In this document: positions 59,787-64,000 of the stretch, piece by piece
How the letters are laid out: every line of letters starts with the position of its first letter
Numbering within the stretch: the first letter of the stretch is position 1
Position numbers and translations under genes: made by a program
Notes under the pieces: model-generated
Told to the model about the DNA's origin: nothing
Seen by the model: only the letters and a program-made list of their open reading frames with translations
Databases searched by the model: none
Assembly (NCBI GenBank): GCA_032158125.1
Contig: JASKOT010000009.1
Coordinates: 372,001 to 436,000 of the forward strand
Length of the DNA stretch: 64,000 nt
Direction: 5' to 3'
Source: Papiliotrema nemorosa
Taxonomy: Eukaryota; Basidiomycota; Tremellomycetes; Tremellales; Rhynchogastremaceae

Positions 59787-62290
59787 ATGTCGAAATCCAC
59801 AGATCCACCTACCCAACCTCATCTAGAGGGCGCACCTATTCCTCTCGCCTCCACCGCTGTCACCCCGACTCCCATCGCTCGTTCGACATCTCGTACTTCC
59901 AGGATAGGCGTCGCTCTAGCCAGTGTACGGAGTATAGAAGCTCATCCACCCCATCATGCGCATTTTGATCTCCCCGTCGAGCCTGAGACACCGCTCGACG
60001 ACCAGCCATCGGAAAAACATCGAGACATTCCGACGCACAATGGCCAAACACACGACGGGTCAGGCGCAGATCGGGTAGCAGGGAATTCGGTTTTGGACAT
60101 AGAACATATGCCATGTGACGATGATCCGAGAGAATGGTCTGCGAAAAAGAAGAATTTCGTCCTGATGATCATGACGGTTGCAGTGGTGAGTGACGAACTA
60201 AAGGTCATAATGGTCGCAGGGGCTAAAGGTGGTACAGTTCGGACCGTTGATCGCTCCGAGTATATATAATCCGGTTATCGACGATATCAAGGCGGATCTG
60301 AACGCTACAGATACTCAGATCGGACTGAGTTTATCCATGTACATCTTGTAAGTTAGCTGTGGCTACACCGTAGATTGCTTCTGACTTGCAGGTTTCAAGG
60401 TATAATCCCTCCTATCTGGGCATCTGTCGCCGAGGTGAGACTTGTGTAGCGGCTTGTGCACCTAGTCCATGGCTGATATCAACAGATCATTGGGAGAAAA
60501 AAGGTCTATCTCGGCTCGTATGCGGTAAGCAAACATGCTACAAGCCAGAAAGTCAACTGACACAACAGCTCTACACCGCTGCATCAATCGTTGCCTCTCG
60601 ATCAGAGAACATACAGACGCTCATTGCCATGCGAGTCGTCAGTGCTATGGGTAGTGCGGCAGTTGTAGCTGTAGGAGCGGGAAGTCTGGCGGAAGTGTTT
60701 GAAGTGCACGAAAGGGGTACCAAGGTGAGCTGATGCTTGAACGGTTCGATTTGTCTTGCTCATTGACAGCTTGGGCTGTTTTACGGCATGCCTCTACTCG
60801 GGAGCTCTCTTGGACCATTGATAGGAGGTGCATTAGGAAACGTGAGCGGTTCAAGAGGCACGGAGCTGACAGACAGTCTTTCGGTTGGCGAAGTGCTTTT
60901 TACTTTTTGTCTGCATTCGCTGGCACGGTGGAAGTCCTCTTCCTGATCTTTCCGGAGACTTGGCGGAAGGAGGTGAGTGACGGTTAGAAACAAAACTCTC
61001 CCTGCTTATGAGTAGCGGTCCAAAGTGTACCAAAAGGCCATGGAGCACGCTATCAAGCGCGCGATGCATCACGACGAAGCAAAGGAGAAGAAACGTCAAC
61101 GCAAACTCGCCAAAGGTCTCTCCTCGGCCGCTGCAACTCCTCCCGCGACAAATCCCCCTACACCAGGACACCAGTCGAGACGGCAGAGTCATACCGCGGC
61201 ATCAGGCGAGGAGGTCTCTGTCGATGTGGATCTCGAAAGGGACGAAGTGACTGTCAAGCCCAAGCGACGTCTTTTCCCCTGGTCCAAACGGCCATTGAGA
61301 TCTGAAGAGGAAGAGGAACACGCAAACATCAAGCCTAGTTGGAGAGATATCAACCCGCTACCTACCATGTGGAGCATCTTCAAATCGCCCACAAACAGCT
61401 TGGGCTTGTTCTCGTCTGGTATGCGAAATTGTATCCGCAATTCTGAAGAGAGCTAACAATCACAGGTCTGTTGTTCGCTGCGCAGTATACCATCCCGTAT
61501 ACATCCAGTGTCACCCTTGCAGCGTAAGTAATCGTGGAGTCATACCAATGCATGTAGGCTAACAAGCAGTGCCCCGTACAGCTATAGTCCGCTGATTATC
61601 GGTGTGACGCTCCTCTCATTCGGTGTAGGCTCCATCACGGGATCGCTCATCGGCGGCCGATGGTCAGACAGGACATTACGCCGACTCAAAGCTGCAAATG
61701 GAGGAGTGGTCATCCCTGAAATGCGACTGCGCAGCACGATACCCGCCATGCCGTTGATTGTCGTCAGCTTTTTGGCTTACGGGTGGACGGCAGGTGAAAA
61801 GGTGCATATTGCCGGTCCTGTCGTTTGTCTCTTCTCGTGCGGTCTATCCATCATGTGAGTCTCTCGAGCTTTTGATGAGAATCTAGCTGATGTCAAGGTT
61901 GATCTATTCGAGTACATTAGCCTACCTTGTCGACTCCAATCCGGTAAGTTTCGCATAGACGGTGCATGGAACAGGCTGTACTGACAAGCAGGGACGTAGC
62001 GCTTCGGCGGTGTCTTGCAACTCATTATTGCGCGGGGTGAGCGGATGTATCCTCTCCCAAATCGCCATCCCCATCCAAACTGCCATAGGTGATGGAGGAC
62101 TGTACAGTATTGTCTCGGGATTGTTAGCAGTATCGTCTTGTGGTATACTGCTCTTGATCTGTGAGTCAGACTCACGCCTATCTTGAGTTGATCTGACGTT
62201 ATAGGGAAAGGCGAGGAATGGAGACGAGGGGTGTATACCTGGCCTTGGACTAAGAGCAGCGACAAGTCGATCAAGAGTGAATCGATATAG
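59787..62290 (+). CDS. MFS drug:H+ antiporter-like transporter (DHA1)
   Basis: Twelve-helix major facilitator transporter of the DHA1 type (QDR/TPO-like), expected in the plasma membrane as a drug or small-molecule exporter. A long hydrophilic N-terminus of over 100 residues ends DPREWSAKKKNFVLMIMTVAV. Conserved parts: IYNPVIDDIKADLNATDTQIGLSLSMYILFQGIIPPIWASVAE, motif A GRKKVYLGSYALYTAASI, MRVVSAMGSAAVVAVGAGSLAEVFEVHERGT and LGSSLGPLIGGALGN. A large Lys/Arg-rich cytosolic loop separates the halves; then LFAAQYTIPYTSSVTLA, GSITGSLIGGRWSDR and GRSASAVSCNSLLRGVSGCIL follow. Nine or more short introns (for example 60186-60231, 60725-60769, 61857-61898). Ends SDKSIKSESI. Confidence 0.85.
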
Positions 62291-62560
62291 ATCTAGGACA
62301 GAGATGATTCATCAGATATCTTTGAAATCGTTGTATCACTACCTTCATGCATTGTCAACATACTTGTACTCGAGTAAGTTATCCAACAGCTTCGCCAGCC
62401 GACTCACGTGACTGATGCGTCATTCCTCGTAGAAGTGCCACTTTCGGCAGACTCCACCCCCTTCACCCATCAACCGGGAACAACAACTCGCACTCACTGC
62501 TACTTAGCATCCATCCCGTCCTATCTTAACCCCCCTACCCATCACTCGTTGAACAGCACG

Positions 62561-63565
62561 ATGAACACTGTTCGATCCGCTTCTTCAGTTGCCAAGACGG
62601 CCACTAGGACTTTCTCCGCCGGTTCCGCCGTGTTGTCTCGAGCTACAGGATACTCGAAGCTTGAACGTGAGTCTTGACACTCCCTCTTTCAGCATCTAGT
62701 CCATCGCTGTGTCGCAAGTAGGTGCATGAGGGTGGTTCGCTGATCTTATAATTTCTGTCTGATCTGACATGTCCTCCTTCCCGAATCTCTGGTCCGAATC
62801 GATATCGTCGCGTCCATCTTTGCTCTTTGGAATGGTTGTCGCGTGCTTCGCTCCTGCTCGACCTGTCGCAATGCACTGGCTTCTGGTCCTTCGTAACTCG
62901 GTCATCCACCGGCATCTTGCTATACAACACTAATCCCTCGTGATCTGCTTCTAAACTCGACCACATCCCATATATCTATACCACCGAATCATTCATTCTG
63001 CCCGACAGGAGCCGGAATTGCCGCCCCACCCAAGGGCCCAGTGACATCCTACTCGCTCTTTGTCGCTGAACAATTCAACAAAGACGGCAACCAATACCGC
63101 CAACTCCCCATCCTGGAGTCATCCACAAAACTCGCCGAGGCATGGAGGGATTTGGCCGATTCGGAAAAATCACGATTCGTAGATGAGGCAGCCAACAACC
63201 GTGCTGAATACTTGAAATCCTTCAACTCTTGGTATTCTTCCCTCGGACCTGGAGAGCTCAAAAGGGCAGAGGAGATTCTCGGCAAGAAGATTAGGATCCC
63301 TGGAAGGGCGGAGAAGAGAGCTGCAGAGGGACCAAAGAGGCCTTTGACTGCTTTCTTTTTGTTTTTGAAGGAACATAGGGAGAGGAATCCGAATGATACC
63401 GCTACCGTCTCTGCCAAGCAGGCTGGAGAGTCTTGGAAGACAATGTCAGAGGAGGAGAAGGGGGTGAGTTTAGGTTGGAGCGAGAGGTGAGGTGTGAGCT
63501 AATGGTAGAAATACAAGGCAGAGGCAGAGAAGCTCAAGGCGGAGTACCTGGCGAACAAAGAGTAG
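62561..63565 (+). CDS. Mitochondrial HMG-box DNA-binding protein (ABF2/TFAM-like)
   Basis: Start MNTVRSASSVAKTATRTFSAGSAVLSRATGYSKLER, a strongly basic Ser/Ala/Thr leader without acidic residues until its end, indicating mitochondrial import. After a long intron come two HMG boxes. Box 1 is GPVTSYSLFVAEQFNK to RAEYLKSFNSWY. Box 2 is GPKRPLTAFFLFLKEHRERNP, GESWKTMSEEEKG, then across a final short intron KYKAEAEKLKAEYLANKE. The double box plus leader is the ABF2/TFAM layout, packaging mitochondrial DNA in nucleoids. An upstream in-frame ATG at 62408 exists but lacks leader character. Box 1 is diverged. Confidence 0.85.
62667..63008 (+). other. Unusually long intron (342 nt) of the HMG-box gene
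   Basis: GTGAGT donor at 62667 and CCCGACAG acceptor at 63008 join LER to AGIAAPPKGP in frame. Most other introns I join here are about 34-80 nt. I looked for box C/D or H/ACA snoRNA features and found no convincing pair. Confidence 0.7.
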
Positions 63566-64000
63566 ACGGGAGAAGAGGTTGGTTAGGATCGGTTGACTAT
63601 GGCCAGGCGCAGACGAGGGATTGTGTGATATAGATCAGGTATGCGGAACAGGAACATTTGGACCTTGATTTGGCTTCCTCCCGGTGTTGCGCATCCGCCC
63701 TCTCCACTCTTGCGTATGAATATCATGAACTAGTAGCTTGTCCGTTTATAGCCCACGGCGTGTCGAGTCGTGGTCAAACGAGCGGATCCACCTGCTGCGC
63801 ACGCAAGGGGTAGGTTGGCAATACCCAAAAGACACCAGTGCGCAAGCGTCCGTTCAACTTCTTAGCAGAAGTCCTACTGTGAAGATAGCAAACCTGTTAG
63901 CATTCGCAAGAGTCAGTGTCACCACCTGCAACTTTCAGATGAGTACAGTCCTTTTCCTCAGGTGGAACCATTGCGAATGTCATTTGGTGTAAGCTGTATT
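63566..64000. other. Right edge, no gene recognised
   Basis: 435 bases downstream of the HMG-box gene to the window end. An open frame at 63738-63992 has no recognisable content. A neighbouring gene may begin beyond the edge. Confidence 0.4.

Noticed and set aside
62667..63008. snoRNA in the long HMG-box intron
   Set aside because: I found no paired C (RUGAUGA) and D (CUGA) boxes near the ends and no hinge/ACA arrangement.

Overview
The window is nuclear DNA of a fungus, most likely a basidiomycete yeast of the Tremellomycetes (Cryptococcus/Kwoniella/Tremella type). The signs are dense gene packing, many very short introns (about 34-60 nt) with GTGAGT/GTAAGT donors and CTGAC/CTAAC-like branch sites close to the acceptor, balanced base composition, and gene families such as USO1, MER3/HFM1, SPF1, VMA9, CFEM proteins and fungal ADAM proteases. 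The genus is not decided by anything I can see. I joined exons by hand from reading frames and splice consensus, so small boundary errors are possible. I saw no tRNA, rRNA, CRISPR array or transposon.

Layout, left to right. 1-5.6 kb: METTL14/KAR4-type protein cut by the left edge (-), a tiny membrane protein (+), USO1/p115 tether (+). 5.8-11.8 kb: long-chain acyl-CoA synthetase (-), small GPI-type secreted Cys protein (+), NADPH:quinone oxidoreductase with a possible mitochondrial leader (+). 12-17.7 kb: MER3/HFM1 meiotic helicase (+). 17.9-23.1 kb: FBXO9-like F-box protein (-), MED10 (+), two tandem MAPEG proteins (-). 23.3-29.1 kb: mitochondrial ribosomal protein mL40 (+), a small orphan (-), a 1.4-kb gene-free stretch, an ADAM-type membrane metalloprotease (-). 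29.8-36.8 kb: COX16 (+), a dihydrodiol/xylose dehydrogenase-like oxidoreductase (-), a CFEM protein (-), TFIIH subunit TFB1 (-), V-ATPase subunit e (+). 37-45.3 kb: SUR7/PalI-like tetraspan (-), a large ABC transporter-COX10 fusion (-), UTP11 (+), an orphan (+). 45.3-53.6 kb: P5A-ATPase SPF1 (-), GH79 glycosidase (+), KDEL receptor ERD2 (+). 54-63.6 kb: secreted orphan (-), GATA-type factor (-), small orphan (-), MFS transporter (+), mitochondrial HMG-box protein (+).

The standout is at 39141-42743. One uninterrupted reading frame runs from the nucleotide-binding domain of a mitochondrial ABCB10/MDL1-type half transporter through a linker into a complete COX10 (protoheme IX farnesyltransferase, heme O synthase). 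The three inferred exons sum to 3528 nt, 1176 codons including stop, giving a 1175-residue protein. The linker holds an Arg/Ser/Ala/Phe-rich stretch that looks like a buried mitochondrial presequence. This suggests either a covalent transporter-enzyme unit in the inner membrane or a polyprotein cut inside the matrix. Both parents belong to mitochondrial heme or inner-membrane biology, so the fusion is functionally plausible.

Most other genes are housekeeping. Secretory-pathway genes (USO1, SPF1, ERD2, VMA9) and mitochondrial genes (mL40, COX16, MDL1-COX10, HMG-box) recur, but they are separately oriented and I see no operon-like or biosynthetic cluster.
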